Notes: generated by a model from the sequence alone, not told the origin. 64,000 bases of DNA from Phytophthora colocasiae (GCA_018806915.1 JAGKQI010000105.1:2914001-2978000), one strand, 5' to 3'; counted from the first letter of the stretch, positions 23,651 to 35,265 are shown. Numbers and translations are program-made.

Positions 23651-25422
23651 TTAGTGAATGAGTACACTCCATTGCCTGTTAGTTGGCACTTTACCGTAAT
23701 GTTCCAGCTCGTATTGTAGCAGAAAAACAGTATTGAGAAACAACATTGGCTGTACCAGATAGATCTGTGTCTCCAACACAAACGCGAGTTGATACAAAGG
23801 TGAGTAGTCAAATTTCCGCTCGATAAAAATGTTGAGAAAGATAAGAGACCCGATCTCCAACAGTGCAAACACAAATATGCTCAGCGCAGCTTCCGGTCCC
23901 AAAGTTGCCAGCTCCACCAGGGTAGAACACCACGTTTGGCAGATGTTCCAACGCCAATTTGAAAATCAAGTATATGAGCGGCACGATGCACTCCACATAT
24001 TCGACCAATACGAGATATTCGCAATGGAAAAGCAGCGCCAGACTTTGCTGAACGAGTGCTGTTGATCTTTTTCCCGTTGCAGCATTGTGTTTGAGCATAG
24101 CGCTGGACCAGAGAAAACGTGGTGTTGGCTTCTTCGGTATTTGTAGAAGTAGTTGTGATGATATTGCTAGTAGTAGGTGCGATGGTAGCCCTCTTTACAC
24201 GAATACGATGGGCCCACGGTCGCTTAGGCGTTGGTGAACGAGATGAAGTATCCACATTGTCATACATATTAGTTTCACCAAGCACCCGGAGAGCTTCTTC
24301 CTGATCTTTTGACAATGGATGGGGAAAACAAGCTCTTAGTCGTACATTTTCGAAAGAGGCGACGTGAAATGAGGTCGGATCTCGAGTTACTGCAAGGACT
24401 AACGCGATAAGATTGGAAACCTTCGGGTTGTTGGTAAAGTTTCTACGCCTAGACACACCCTTCTGAAAGCGCTCGGAAGACGCATGTCGATCTCGAAGCA
24501 ATTTGAATACGACACTCGCGTTAGCGCGAACTTCTCGGAATTCAAGCAAAGATTGTCCGATATCCACCCCAATAAACAGCACCGATAGGTAGGCTGAGCC
24601 TGCGGTTGACATGCACACAGACGCAAAGAGTGTGCTGTAAAAGTCAACTGTCATTGCGACAATACCAGGTATATAATCTTCCAGTGGACGAACAGCTCCA
24701 ACCACAAAACGCTTCGCCCCAAGTCTCCAGAGTGGCAATATGAAAACGACAATTCCTCTGTAAGCTACCGGTACAAACCCGTACATCACCTTGCAGAGAG
24801 GGTAAACGTTAGAAATCGCCACAAACGCTCGAAAGTAGCTCATGTATTGCTGTAAGTTATGGTGACATGGAGCATTGGGAGAAAATGTTTGTTTTCCAAA
24901 CACTAGCACAATTACCACCGGATGATAAATCCCCGCGAAGAATCCCCCGATATACAGCAGCAATGGAATCGGAAAAACGGAAAGTAAATATGCCGCGACT
25001 AGGAATCCTCCTACGTATAAGATTGAAAGCAACCAAGCCACAAGCTGCCTCCGAATAAACGTCGGGTTCATATCTGGAACGAGAGTGACCATCTGAGACG
25101 TTCCAGAGAAAGCCATAATGAATGACATTAAGGTGAGACGGATCCAGAAGACCCAGTTAGCAGCCCAACCATCCGACGGGGGTCGCAGTGGCATGCACTC
25201 GAGAAGTACGATCGTTACCAGGGGAGGCACTGGTGTCAGCACACACACGGAAATAACTCGAACCCGCGAAGTGGTCTTACAATAGTGATCAAAGCTCTCG
25301 AGGCGCTCGACGGAATATGAACCTTGACGACCCACTTGGATTGCGTTCCAGCTCTCTTCTAGACGAGCAAAGGTTTGCTCAAACCATTGGAATGGCTGAG
25401 ACTTTGACGCAGGGGTTTCCAT
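23651..25422 (-). pseudogene. Membrane family, array copy 2 (two frameshifts)
   Basis: The first roughly 440 codons from METPASK at 25422 are open. An 8-base deletion near 24110, shared with copy 1, then shifts the frame. An extra C near 23898 (GGTCCCAAAG instead of GGTCCAAAG) shifts it again, and the frame stops at 23881. The distal C-terminal helices remain readable in the original frame to 23651. As written the product is 513 residues with an abnormal C-terminal third. Confidence 0.9.
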
Positions 25423-25800
25423 TGCTGGGTTGTTTGTTTATTGAATGAAGACCGCGAAAGCTATCTTTTTCAACTCTTCTATCTTTACTCACTCAGTCCA
25501 ATGGCTTTTACTGGGATACTGTACATGTACATGCATCATTTACGGTCGGATCTGCTGATAGATGTAGAATTTGCGCCGCAGCTGTAGTCGGGCGAGTTGT
25601 ACGCAACATGCCAACACTACAGCGAAGGCAATACACATTAAGACATTGTCGAGTCAATAGTTGCCTAGTAATAAAATGCATACGAGTCCAATGGATGACT
25701 AAAGTATTGTATTATGCACAAATTCGGTAATGCACGCATGCCACCTAGTTTGAATATTTAAGGCGAACATCCACGTTACTTTTACTTCCAGGCATCGCGT
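25423..25800. repeat. Array spacer 2 with MFS-tail relic
   Basis: Same content as spacer 1. The relic at about 25550-25615 has CGA in place of the TGA. Confidence 0.8.
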
Positions 25801-25858
25801 TCATGATTCATGAAGCCACTTGAATTGGAAAGTGAAATCGGTGCCTGAACAAATGACA

Positions 25859-27635
25859 TTAGTGAATGAGTACACTCCATTGCCTGTTAGTTGGCACTTT
25901 ACCGTAATGTTCCAGCTCGTATTGTAGCAGAAAAACAGTATTGAGAAACAACATTGGCTGTACCAGATAGATCTGTGTCTCCAACACAAACGCGAGTTGA
26001 TACAAAGGTGAGTAGTCAAATTTCCGCTCGATAAAAATGTTGAGAAAGATAAGAGACCCGATCTCCAACAGTGCAAACACAAATATGCTCAGCGCAGCTT
26101 CCGGTCCAAAGTTGCCAGCTCCACCAGGGTAGAACACCACGTTTGGCAGGTTCCAACGCCAATTTGAAAATCAAGTATATGAGCGGCACGATGCACTCCA
26201 CATATTCGACCAATACGAGATATTCGCAATGGAAAAGCAGCGCCAGACTTTGCTGAACGAGTGCTGTTGATCTTTTTCCCGTTGCAGCATTGTGTTTGAG
26301 CATAGCGCTGGACATCTCAGCCAGAGAAAACGTGGTGTTGGCTTCTTCGGTATTTGTAGAAGTAGTTGTGATGATATTGCTAGTAGTAGGTGCGATGGTA
26401 GCCCTCTTTACACGAATACGATGGGCCCACGGTCGCTTAGGCGTTGGTGAACGAGATGAAGTATCCACATTGTCATACATATTAGTTTCACCAAGCACCC
26501 GGAGAGCTTCTTCCTGATCTTTTGACAATGGATGGGGAAAACAAGCTCTTAGTCGTACATTTTCGAAAGAGGCGACGTGAAATGAGGTCGGATCTCGAGT
26601 TACTGCAAGGACTAACGCGATAAGATTGGAAACCTTCGGGTTGTTGGTAAAGTTTCTACGCCTAGACACACCCTTCTGAAAGCGCTCGGAAGACGCATGT
26701 CGATCTCGAAGCAATTTGAATACGACACTCGCGTTAGCGCGAACTTCTCGGAATTCAAGCAAAGATTGTCCGATATCCACCCCAATAAACAGCACCGATA
26801 GGTAGGCTGAGCCTGCGGTTGACATGCACACAGACGCAAAGAGTGTGCTGTAAAAGTCAACTGTCATTGCGACAATACCAGGTATATAATCTTCCAGTGG
26901 ACGAACAGCTCCAACCACAAAACGCTTCGCCCCAAGTCTCCAGAGTGGCAATATGAAAACGACAATTCCTCTGTAAGCTACCGGTACAAACCCGTACATC
27001 ACCTTGCAGAGAGGGTAAACGTTAGAAATCGCCACAAACGCTCGAAAGTAGCTCATGTATTGCTGTAAGTTATGGTGACATGGAGCATTGGGAGAAAATG
27101 TTTGTTTTCCAAACACTAGCACAATTACCACCGGATGATAAATCCCCGCGAAGAATCCCCCGATATACAGCAGCAATGGAATCGGAAAAACGGAAAGTAA
27201 ATATGCCGCGACTAGGAATCCTCCTACGTATAAGATTGAAAGCAACCAAGCCACAAGCTGCCTCCGAATAAACGTCGGGTTCATATCTGGAACGAGAGTG
27301 ACCATCTGAGACGTTCCAGAGAAAGCCATAATGAATGACATTAAGGTGAGACGGATCCAGAAGACCCAGTTAGCAGCCCAACCATCCGACGGGGGTCGCA
27401 GTGGCATGCACTCGAGAAGTACGATCGTTACCAGGGGAGGCACTGGTGTCAGCACACACACGGAAATAACTCGAACCCGCGAAGTGGTCTTACAATAGTG
27501 ATCAAAGCTCTCGAGGCGCTCGACGGAATATGAACCTTGACGACCCACTTGGATTGCGTTCCAGCTCTCTTCTAGACGAGCAAAGGTTTGCTCAAACCAT
27601 TGGAATGGCTGAGACTTTGACGCAGGGGTTTCCAT
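25859..27635 (-). pseudogene. Membrane family, array copy 3 (one frameshift)
   Basis: This copy is open from METPASK at 27635 for about 490 codons. It lacks two bases (CAGGTTCC against CAGATGTTCC in copies 1, 2 and 4) near 26150. From there it reads an alternative frame that includes WWSWQLWTGSCAEH and stops at 26016, for 539 residues. The original-frame C-terminus (26140-25859) is otherwise intact. The same deletion is in copy 5. Confidence 0.9.
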
Positions 27636-28013
27636 TGCTGGGTTGTTTGTTTATTGAATGAAGACCGCGAAAGCTATCTTTTTCAACTCTTCTATCTTTA
27701 CTCACTCAGTCCAATGGCTTTTACTGGGATACTGTACATGTACATGCATCATTTACGGTCGGATCTGCTGATAGATGTAGAATTTGCGCCGCAGCTGTAG
27801 TCGGGCGAGTTGTACGCAACATGCCAACACTACAGCGAAGGCAATACACATTAAGACATTGTCGAGTCAATAGTTGCCTAGTAATAAAATGCATACGAGT
27901 CCAATGGATGACTAAAGTATTGTATTATGCACAAATTCGGTAATGCACGCATGCCACCTAGTTTGAATATTTAAGGCGAACATCCACGTTACTTTTACTT
28001 CCAGGCATCGCGT
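27636..28013. repeat. Array spacer 3 with MFS-tail relic
   Basis: As spacer 2; relic at about 27762-27828. Confidence 0.8.
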
Positions 28014-28071
28014 TCATGATTCATGAAGCCACTTGAATTGGAAAGTGAAATCGGTGCCTGAACAAATGACA

Positions 28072-29846
28072 TTAGTGAATGAGTACACTCCATTGCCTGT
28101 TAGTTGGCACTTTACCGTAATGTTCCAGCTCGTATTGTAGCAGAAAAACAGTATTGAGAAACAACATTGGCTGTACCAGATAGATCTGTGTCTCCAACAC
28201 AAACGCGAGTTGATACAAAGGTGAGTAGTCAAATTTCCGCTCGATAAAAATGTTGAGAAAGATAAGAGACCCGATCTCCAACAGTGCAAACACAAATATG
28301 CTCAGCGCAGCTTCCGGTCCAAAGTTGCCAGCTCCACCAGGGTAGAACACCACGTTTGGCAGATGTTCCAACGCCAATTTGAAAATCAAGTATATGAGCG
28401 GCACGATGCACTCCACATATTCGACCAATACGAGATATTCGCAATGGAAAAGCAGCGCCAGACTTTGCTGAACGAGTGCTGTTGATCTTTTTCCCGTTGC
28501 AGCATTGTGTTTGAGCATAGCGCTGGACATCTCAGCCAGAGAAAACGTGGTGTTGGCTTCTTCGGTATTTGTAGAAGTAGTTGTGATGATATTGCTAGTA
28601 GTAGGTGCGATGGTAGCCCTCTTTACACGAATACGATGGGCCCACGGTCGCTTAGGCGTTGGTGAACGAGATGAAGTATCCACATTGTCATACATATTAG
28701 TTTCACCAAGCACCCGGAGAGCTTCTTCCTGATCTTTTGACAATGGATGGGGAAAACAAGCTCTTAGTCGTACATTTTCGAAAGAGGCGACGTGAAATGA
28801 GGTCGGATCTCGAGTTACTGCAAGGACTAACGCGATAAGATTGGAAACCTTCGGGTTGTTGGTAAAGTTTCTACGCCTAGACACACCCTTCTGAAAGCGC
28901 TCGGAAGACGCATGTCGATCTCGAAGCAATTTGAATACGACACTCGCGTTAGCGCGAACTTCTCGGAATTCAAGCAAAGATTGTCCGATATCCACCCCAA
29001 TAAACAGCACCGATAGGTAGGCTGAGCCTGCGGTTGACATGCACACAGACGCAAAGAGTGTGCTGTAAAAGTCAACTGTCATTGCGACAATACCAGGTAT
29101 ATAATCTTCCAGTGGACGAACAGCTCCAACCACAAAACGCTTCGCCCCAAGTCTCCAGAGTGGCAATATGAAAACGACAATTCCTCTGTAAGCTACCGGT
29201 ACAAACCCGTACATCACCTTGCAGAGAGGGTAAACGTTAGAAATCGCCACAAACGCTCGAAAGTAGCTCATGTATTGCTGTAAGTTATGGTGACATGGAG
29301 CATTGGGAGAAAATGTTTGTTTTCCAAACACTAGCACAATTACCACCGGATGATAAATCCCCACGAAGAATCCCCGATATACAGCAGCAATGGAATCGGA
29401 AAACGGAAAGTAAATATGCCGCGACTAGGAATCCTCCTACGTATAAGATTGAAAGCAACCAAGCCACAAGCTGCCTCCGAATAAACGTCGGGTTCATATC
29501 TGGAACGAGAGTGACCATCTGAGACGTTCCAGAGAAAGCCATAATGAATGACATTAAGGTGAGACGGATCCAGAAGACCCAGTTAGCAGCCCAACCATCC
29601 GACGGGGGTCGCAGTGGCATGCACTCGAGAAGTACGATCGTTACCAGGGGAGGCACTGGTGTCAGCACACACGGAAATAACTCGAACCCGCGAAGTGGTC
29701 TTACAATAGTGATCAAAGCTCTCGAGGCGCTCGACGGAATATGAACCTTGACGACCCACTTGGATTGCGTTCCAGCTCTCTTCTAGACGAGCAAAGGTTT
29801 GCTCAAACCATTGGAATGGCTGAGACTTTGACGCAGGGGTTTCCAT
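28072..29846 (-). pseudogene. Membrane family, array copy 4 (N-terminal frameshifts)
   Basis: The C-terminal 430 codons (29364-28072) are fully open with no deletion in the central or distal part. The N-terminal half is broken by loss of one CA near 29670, one C in a C run near 29373 and one A in an A run near 29400. It is the only array copy with an undamaged C-terminus, complementary to copies 3 and 5. Confidence 0.9.
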
Positions 29847-30224
29847 TGCTGGGTTGTTTGTTTATTGAATGAAGACCGCGAAAGCTATCTTTTTCAACTC
29901 TTCTATCTTTACTCACTCAGTCCAATGGCTTTTACTGGGATACTGTACATGTACATGCATCATTTACGGTCGGATCTGCTGATAGATGTAGAATTTGCGC
30001 CGCAGCTGTAGTCGGGCGAGTTGTACGCAACATGCCAACACTACAGCGAAGGCAATACACATTAAGACATTGTCGAGTCAATAGTTGCCTAGTAATAAAA
30101 TGCATACGAGTCCAATGGATGACTAAAGTATTGTATTATGCACAAATTCGGTAATGCACGCATGCCACCTAGTTTGAATATTTAAGGCGAACATCCACGT
30201 TACTTTTACTTCCAGGCATCGCGT
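29847..30224. repeat. Array spacer 4 with MFS-tail relic
   Basis: As spacer 2; relic at about 29972-30038. Confidence 0.8.
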
Positions 30225-30282
30225 TCATGATTCATGAAGCCACTTGAATTGGAAAGTGAAATCGGTGCCTGAACAAATGACA

Positions 30283-32059
30283 TTAGTGAATGAGTACACT
30301 CCATTGCCTGTTAGTTGGCACTTTACCGTAATGTTCCAGCTCGTATTGTAGCAGAAAAACAGTATTGAGAAACAACATTGGCTGTACCAGATAGATCTGT
30401 GTCTCCAACACAAACGCGAGTTGATACAAAGGTGAGTAGTCAAATTTCCGCTCGATAAAAATGTTGAGAAAGATAAGAGACCCGATCTCCAACAGTGCAA
30501 ACACAAATATGCTCAGCGCAGCTTCCGGTCCAAAGTTGCCAGCTCCACCAGGGTAGAACACCACGTTTGGCAGGTTCCAACGCCAATTTGAAAATCAAGT
30601 ATATGAGCGGCACGATGCACTCCACATATTCGACCAATACGAGATATTCGCAATGGAAAAGCAGCGCCAGACTTTGCTGAACGAGTGCTGTTGATCTTTT
30701 TCCCGTTGCAGCATTGTGTTTGAGCATAGCGCTGGACATCTCAGCCAGAGAAAACGTGGTGTTGGCTTCTTCGGTATTTGTAGAAGTAGTTGTGATGATA
30801 TTGCTAGTAGTAGGTGCGATGGTAGCCCTCTTTACACGAATACGATGGGCCCACGGTCGCTTAGGCGTTGGTGAACGAGATGAAGTATCCACATTGTCAT
30901 ACATATTAGTTTCACCAAGCACCCGGAGAGCTTCTTCCTGATCTTTTGACAATGGATGGGGAAAACAAGCTCTTAGTCGTACATTTTCGAAAGAGGCGAC
31001 GTGAAACGAGGTCGGATCTCGAGTTACTGCAAGGACTAACGCGATAAGATTGGAAACCTTCGGGTTGTTGGTAAAGTTTCTACGCCTAGACACACCCTTC
31101 TGAAAGCGCTCGGAAGACGCATGTCGATCTCGAAGCAATTTGAATACGACACTCGCGTTAGCGCGAACTTCTCGGAATTCAAGCAAAGATTGTCCGATAT
31201 CCACCCCAATAAACAGCACCGATAGGTAGGCTGAGCCTGCGGTTGACATGCACACAGACGCAAAGAGTGTGCTGTAAAAGTCAACTGTCATTGCGACAAT
31301 ACCAGGTATATAATCTTCCAGTGGACGAACAGCTCCAACCACAAAACGCTTCGCCCCAAGTCTCCAGAGTGGCAATATGAAAACGACAATTCCTCTGTAA
31401 GCTACCGGTACAAACCCGTACATCACCTTGCAGAGAGGGTAAACGTTAGAAATCGCCACAAACGCTCGAAAGTAGCTCATGTATTGCTGTAAGTTATGGT
31501 GACATGGATCATTGGGAGAAAATGTTTGTTTTCCAAACACTAGCACAATTACCACCGGATGATAAATCCCCACGAAGAATCCCCCGATATACAGCAGCAA
31601 TGGAATCGGAAAAACGGAAAGTAAATATGCCGCGACTAGGAATCCTCCTACGTATAAGACTGAAAGCAACCAAGCCACAAGCTGCCTCCGAATAAACGTC
31701 GGGTTCATATCTGGAACGAGAGTGACCATCTGAGACGTTCCAGAGAAAGCCATAATGAATGACATTAAGGTGAGACGGATCCAGAAGACCCAGTTAGCAG
31801 CCCAACCATCCGACGGGGGCCGCAGCGGCATGCACTCGAGAAGTACGATCGTTACCAGTGGAGGCACTGGTGTTAGCACACACACGGAAATAACTCGAAC
31901 CCGCGAAGTGGTCTTACAGTAGTGATCAAAGCTCTCGAGACGCTCGACGGAATATGAACCTTGACGACCCACTTGGATTGCGTTCCAGCTCTCTTCCAGA
32001 CGAGCAAAGGTTTGCTCAAACCATTGGAATGGCTGAGACTTTGACGCTGGGGATTCCAT
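30283..32059 (-). pseudogene. Membrane family, array copy 5 (one frameshift)
   Basis: Start MESPASKSQPF at 32059 (an upstream in-frame ATG at 32101 would add 14 residues). It is open for about 490 codons. The two-base deletion shared with copy 3 (near 30572) then moves it to the alternative C-terminal frame, which stops at 30440. It carries a few private base changes near its 5' end that match the diverged copies at 43-52 kb (MESPASK, CCAGTGG), so it is the most ancestral-looking end of the array. Confidence 0.9.
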
Positions 32060-32214
32060 TGTTTGTTTTTTGAATGAAAGTTTCGTCGCTATCTTTTTCA
32101 ACTCTTCTATCTTTACTTCTCAGTCGAAGGGGACAAGATACTTTTCCCGTTTGACAAAGTAAAATGTAGCCATCTGCGTTCATGGTCCATGGTTGTCTCT
32201 GCCAATCGAACCGG
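32060..32214. promoter_or_regulatory. 5' flank of copy 5, inverted match to the 46.6 kb promoter
   Basis: From the ATG to 32214 this region matches, in reverse complement, 46636-46790, the divergent promoter between the MFS gene and the plus-strand copy 7. Shared blocks include CAGTCGAAGGGGACAAGATA and CCATGGTTGTCTCTGCCAAT. The match ends abruptly at CCGGTT. Confidence 0.85.
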
Positions 32215-33051
32215 TTTTCGGCTGGAAGTTTGGATGGTAACGGTAATCGGTGTGCGCGTTTTCACGTGGTTAACTGTGTATCTACACTCAAAAATGGACC
32301 GTATCCACCCCAGAAGTGGACGGTCCACTGTTTGGGCTCCTACAGGTCCTCGTGCGTTCGCATCCGTTGGAATGGATGGCTCCCCCTGCATGGGCGACAT
32401 GGCGGTTTTGGTTGCGGCACGCCCTCTGCCTCTTCCTCTTCGCTACCATCTTACCGCGCTTCAGACGCCTACCGAATTTTGAGGATCGCCATACCCCCCA
32501 AAATGCGGGTGAACGCCATACCCCCCGGTCGGTTTTGTCATATAAAATGATGAGCAAAAAAATGGCATGCGGAGGAACGCCATATCGTGACGGTTCCGAC
32601 TCACCGACATTTCCGACAAGCAGGAAAAACCTCGCTAAGAGGGAGGTTTTTTTTTCCTGTCTGAGTTTTCTCCCCACTCTCAAACAGCGACTGAACGAGA
32701 CACGGGTGGCGCTGGCAAGCTTCCTGTGCGGATGCCCAGACGATCTGGACGACGGCGTGCCGGACGACGGGAAGCGCCGCTGGAGGATGCTGAGCTGCTG
32801 AAGGATGCTGTGCTGGAGGAGGACGCCGTGCTGCAGGAGGACGCCGTGCTGGAGGAGCTGGAGGAGGAAGCCGTGCGGTTGGAGATCACCGTGTGAGAAT
32901 GTCGTGTGGATGGAGGACGTCGTGCGGCTTGAAGGTGCAGACGCAAGCCACTCAAGACCGCTGGCACTGCAGGTGCAGAGCTCTGATGGTAAAGAGCTGA
33001 GGGTTCGAGTCCCTTCTGTCGGCTTAACCTGCTTATTATCGTATTGAGTCA
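32215..33051. other. Repeat-rich region left of the Crypton-like gene
   Basis: It holds the 23 bp boundary motif (32215-32237), a CGCCATACCCCC repeat pair (32467-32524), and a small plus-strand open frame at 32732-32896 (54 codons). That frame has an acidic internal repeat (DAVLEE, DAVLQE, DAVLEE). A tRNA-like 3' half lies at its right end. A 254-codon minus-strand frame is low in complexity and I do not count it as a gene. Confidence 0.45.
32978..33027 (+). other. tRNA-like 3' half (hairpin plus T-arm)
   Basis: A hairpin AGCTCT..AGAGCT (about 32976-32995) precedes a T-arm GAGGG-TTCGAGT-CCCTT that has the conserved GGTTCGA and five pairs. CTGTCGG, which would be an acceptor strand, follows. 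No matching 5' acceptor strand (CCGACAG) is seen upstream and no terminal T run follows, so this is not a complete tRNA gene. It ends about 25 bases from the stop codon of the tyrosine recombinase gene. Confidence 0.5.
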
Positions 33052-35265
33052 TTATGCTGCTAACTCGTGTCCTACTACTTGTAGAACATCTTGTGAAGCA
33101 GCCGGCGCTGGGTCGACGATCGTCTCCAGGGCGAGGTGGCTGCGATATACCATGATGCGACTGTCAAGTGCGCCAGATCGATGAAGCTTGCGCATTTCGC
33201 GCAGTACACTGCTTGCTCCTTTTGCCCGGATTTTCTGCTTCTTCAAGAACGCAAGGACGGCTGTTTCAGCGCGTTCTCCTACTTCGAGGACACGGTCTTT
33301 GAAGTCTACCGCTTCCTCGCGCAGCTCGAATCCACCATCAAGAAAGAGTTTCATGTACGCAACGCCCAGGCGATAGTCGGACTTCTTCTGGCGGTCGCTA
33401 GAATGCCAGACACGGGGAATCCTCGTGTACCACTCATACCACAGCGATGACAGGTTTGTAGCAGCTTTCTTTCTTCGCTTTGGGGGTGGTGCTTGCTCTG
33501 ACGACGCTTGTTCTTGTCCTTGTTCATTAGTATTCTTGACAGGTAGCGCTTTCTTCAGGACGATCGCCTCCATCGCGAGCAGACGCGCAGACATGAGCCG
33601 GTTGCTCTCAATAATCTCGCTAATGACAGCCTCATGGTGACACCCAGCGTGGCAGCAGTTGCTCTTTGCCTCCGATTTTTCGTGTGCTTGTTCAGGGCTC
33701 GCAGCAGCAGCGGAATTGATAGCCATTGACCAAGCCAGCATGTCGGCGACCGGGATATCAGCCACGCGCAAACATTCCTCGATACGCGCAACGAACAATG
33801 TGTCAGGCGCCTGCGCCTTAACTTGCGGGAAATACTTGATAAGGTAAGCTGTCAGCACTCCAATGACCTTGCGACTAACGTTTAGCTTTGCGTCTGCCAG
33901 CCCGATGCAGGAACTGAACAGCAGCTCTTCCAAGCGCGCTATGCGTTCCTGTGCACCATGATCCAGCGCTGCAACGTCCACGATAACGGGAACTTCGTCA
34001 GCGCTCCAGCCGCTCAGCACTCTGGCAACCTTTCGGTCTTCGCGCGGGGTGTTGAAGACATAAGCGAACCCTTTGTTTGTGCGGGTCATATCCCATGACC
34101 CCCGGTCAAAGATCCACTGTGCAGCTAGGCGCTCGTCTCCGTTGGCGTGCTGGGCTCCTCCGCGGCGAAAGGAGTGCGAGGTCAGGTTGCTGGTTGCTCC
34201 AGCCGGTTCAGCCACCCGCTTCAAAAAGCGGTTGACGTACGCTTGGACTCCGTCCTCGCCGCGACTTTGGCTGCACCTTGCGGGACTTGATGCTGGAGGC
34301 TGAGCTGGTAGGGCGGCAGTGGTGGCTTGGGACAAGCTGGGGCTGGGCGGACTTAGTGTGGGTGGCAGGGTGGCGATGCTGGGTAGCGACGTGGACGCTC
34401 CCAATTCCAGTGCAGTGTCGTTGCAATCGGCGACGCTAACCCGCAGCACCTCAAGCAGAGGTGCTCCAGCACCTAGCGAGGTTGGTGCGGTGGTGGTGAG
34501 AGAGGGAAGCTGACTTAGCAGCGAGGCACACGGCGCCTCCTGCATCACGAGAGCGACGGCAAGCGTGTGCAGGGGGCAAGTGAGGAAATCGTCGCGGTCA
34601 GGTACGAGGGTGAGGCCTTGCTCTTCAGCGGTTTTTACGCGAAGCATGCGTACGTAGAAAATGTTGTCTGCTGACATTGTGATGTGCTGCTTGCTGATGT
34701 AGCCGAGATCCGAGGAGCGCCCAAAACAGTGCCACATGAGGCACGCGAGTGCCGCATCTTCGTAGTCGGTAGCAACAGAGGCCGTCCTGTACACATAGCG
34801 AATTAGCGCACTTAAATCCGCCTTCGTACAAGGCGGAGCTTTGTTAGTAAATCCCCCATTGTCACGTTTCAAGCAATGTTTTTCTAAAGTCTTGCCTTGC
34901 TTTAGCAGGATTAACTCGGTGGGAACCCGAAGATGAGGATGCTCATCAAAAAACCAATGCTTAACGTTCCTAAAGTATGAAATGGCTGTGTTAGACGCCA
35001 ACTTACCTTTCTTACCTTCATACGTCGCCAGGTAGTAGCCAAAGCGGTCCATGATGGCCGCAAGGCTCTTGCCGGAGCTGTCACTAACTACACAGGCTTG
35101 AATTACATTCATAGACACATTTTCTGCTTTAAGCATACGCTCGAAAGCACTGATCCCTGTAGTGCGCGCTTTTTGCGTGTTCGTAGGGATGAGTGCAGAG
35201 ATACTCATACTGGTTCCTGCCTGGCGCTTCTGCTGTTTCAGAGTGTGGAGGACCACCAGCTCCAC
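33052..35265 (-). CDS. Crypton-like tyrosine recombinase, intact
   Basis: Open for 737 codons from 35265; the second Met (35208, MSISALIPTN) aligns with the start of the related element at 40726 and may be the real start. An N-terminal helical SAM-like domain is followed by the recombinase core. It has the catalytic Arg183 in FGRSSD, the HSFRRG box (His364, Arg367), Trp391 in RGSW and the candidate nucleophile Tyr402, numbered from 35265. A Pro/Ser/Ala-rich insert (residues 255-335) separates the two halves. The C-terminal region contains LWYEWYTRIPRVW, also present in the second element and reminiscent of GCR1_C-type DNA-binding domains of Cryptons. Known role: cut-and-join DNA transposition in the nucleus via a circular intermediate. 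Confidence 0.82.
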   Translation of the reverse strand: MELVVLHTLKQQKRQAGTSMSISALIPTNTQKARTTGISAFERMLKAENVSMNVIQACVVSDSSGKSLAAIMDRFGYYLATYEGKKGKLASNTAISYFRNVKHWFFDEHPHLRVPTELILLKQGKTLEKHCLKRDNGGFTNKAPPCTKADLSALIRYVYRTASVATDYEDAALACLMWHCFGRSSDLGYISKQHITMSADNIFYVRMLRVKTAEEQGLTLVPDRDDFLTCPLHTLAVALVMQEAPCASLLSQLPSLTTTAPTSLGAGAPLLEVLRVSVADCNDTALELGASTSLPSIATLPPTLSPPSPSLSQATTAALPAQPPASSPARCSQSRGEDGVQAYVNRFLKRVAEPAGATSNLTSHSFRRGGAQHANGDERLAAQWIFDRGSWDMTRTNKGFAYVFNTPREDRKVARVLSGWSADEVPVIVDVAALDHGAQERIARLEELLFSSCIGLADAKLNVSRKVIGVLTAYLIKYFPQVKAQAPDTLFVARIEECLRVADIPVADMLAWSMAINSAAAASPEQAHEKSEAKSNCCHAGCHHEAVISEIIESNRLMSARLLAMEAIVLKKALPVKNTNEQGQEQASSEQAPPPKRRKKAATNLSSLWYEWYTRIPRVWHSSDRQKKSDYRLGVAYMKLFLDGGFELREEAVDFKDRVLEVGERAETAVLAFLKKQKIRAKGASSVLREMRKLHRSGALDSRIMVYRSHLALETIVDPAPAASQDVLQVVGHELAA

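Larger units (their letters stand above)
21390..32059 (-). repeat. Five-unit head-to-tail tandem array, period about 2.2 kb
   Basis: Matching points recur at 21390, 23593, 25801, 28014 and 30225 (steps of 2203-2213 bases). Each unit has one membrane-family gene on the minus strand plus, between genes, a 378-base spacer with an MFS-tail relic. Units are almost identical over their full length and differ mainly by small indels, so the amplification is recent or is kept uniform by gene conversion. Confidence 0.95.

Noticed and set aside
28505..28732. 75-codon plus-strand frame with a hydrophobic stretch, repeated in array copies
   Set aside because: It is the antisense of the membrane-family loop and is repeated only because the genes are repeated.
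21390..32059. CRISPR-like or satellite array
   Set aside because: The repeat unit is a 2.2 kb gene plus spacer, not a short repeat; it is a tandem gene duplication.
32978..33027. Functional tRNA gene
   Set aside because: T-arm is good, but there is no matching 5' acceptor strand, no canonical anticodon arm and no terminal T run; kept only as a tRNA-like half.
32288..33052. 254-codon minus-strand open frame
   Set aside because: Low complexity (Leu-Gln-His and Ser runs), crosses the tRNA-like piece and the CCATACCCCC repeats; looks like chance in GC-rich sequence.
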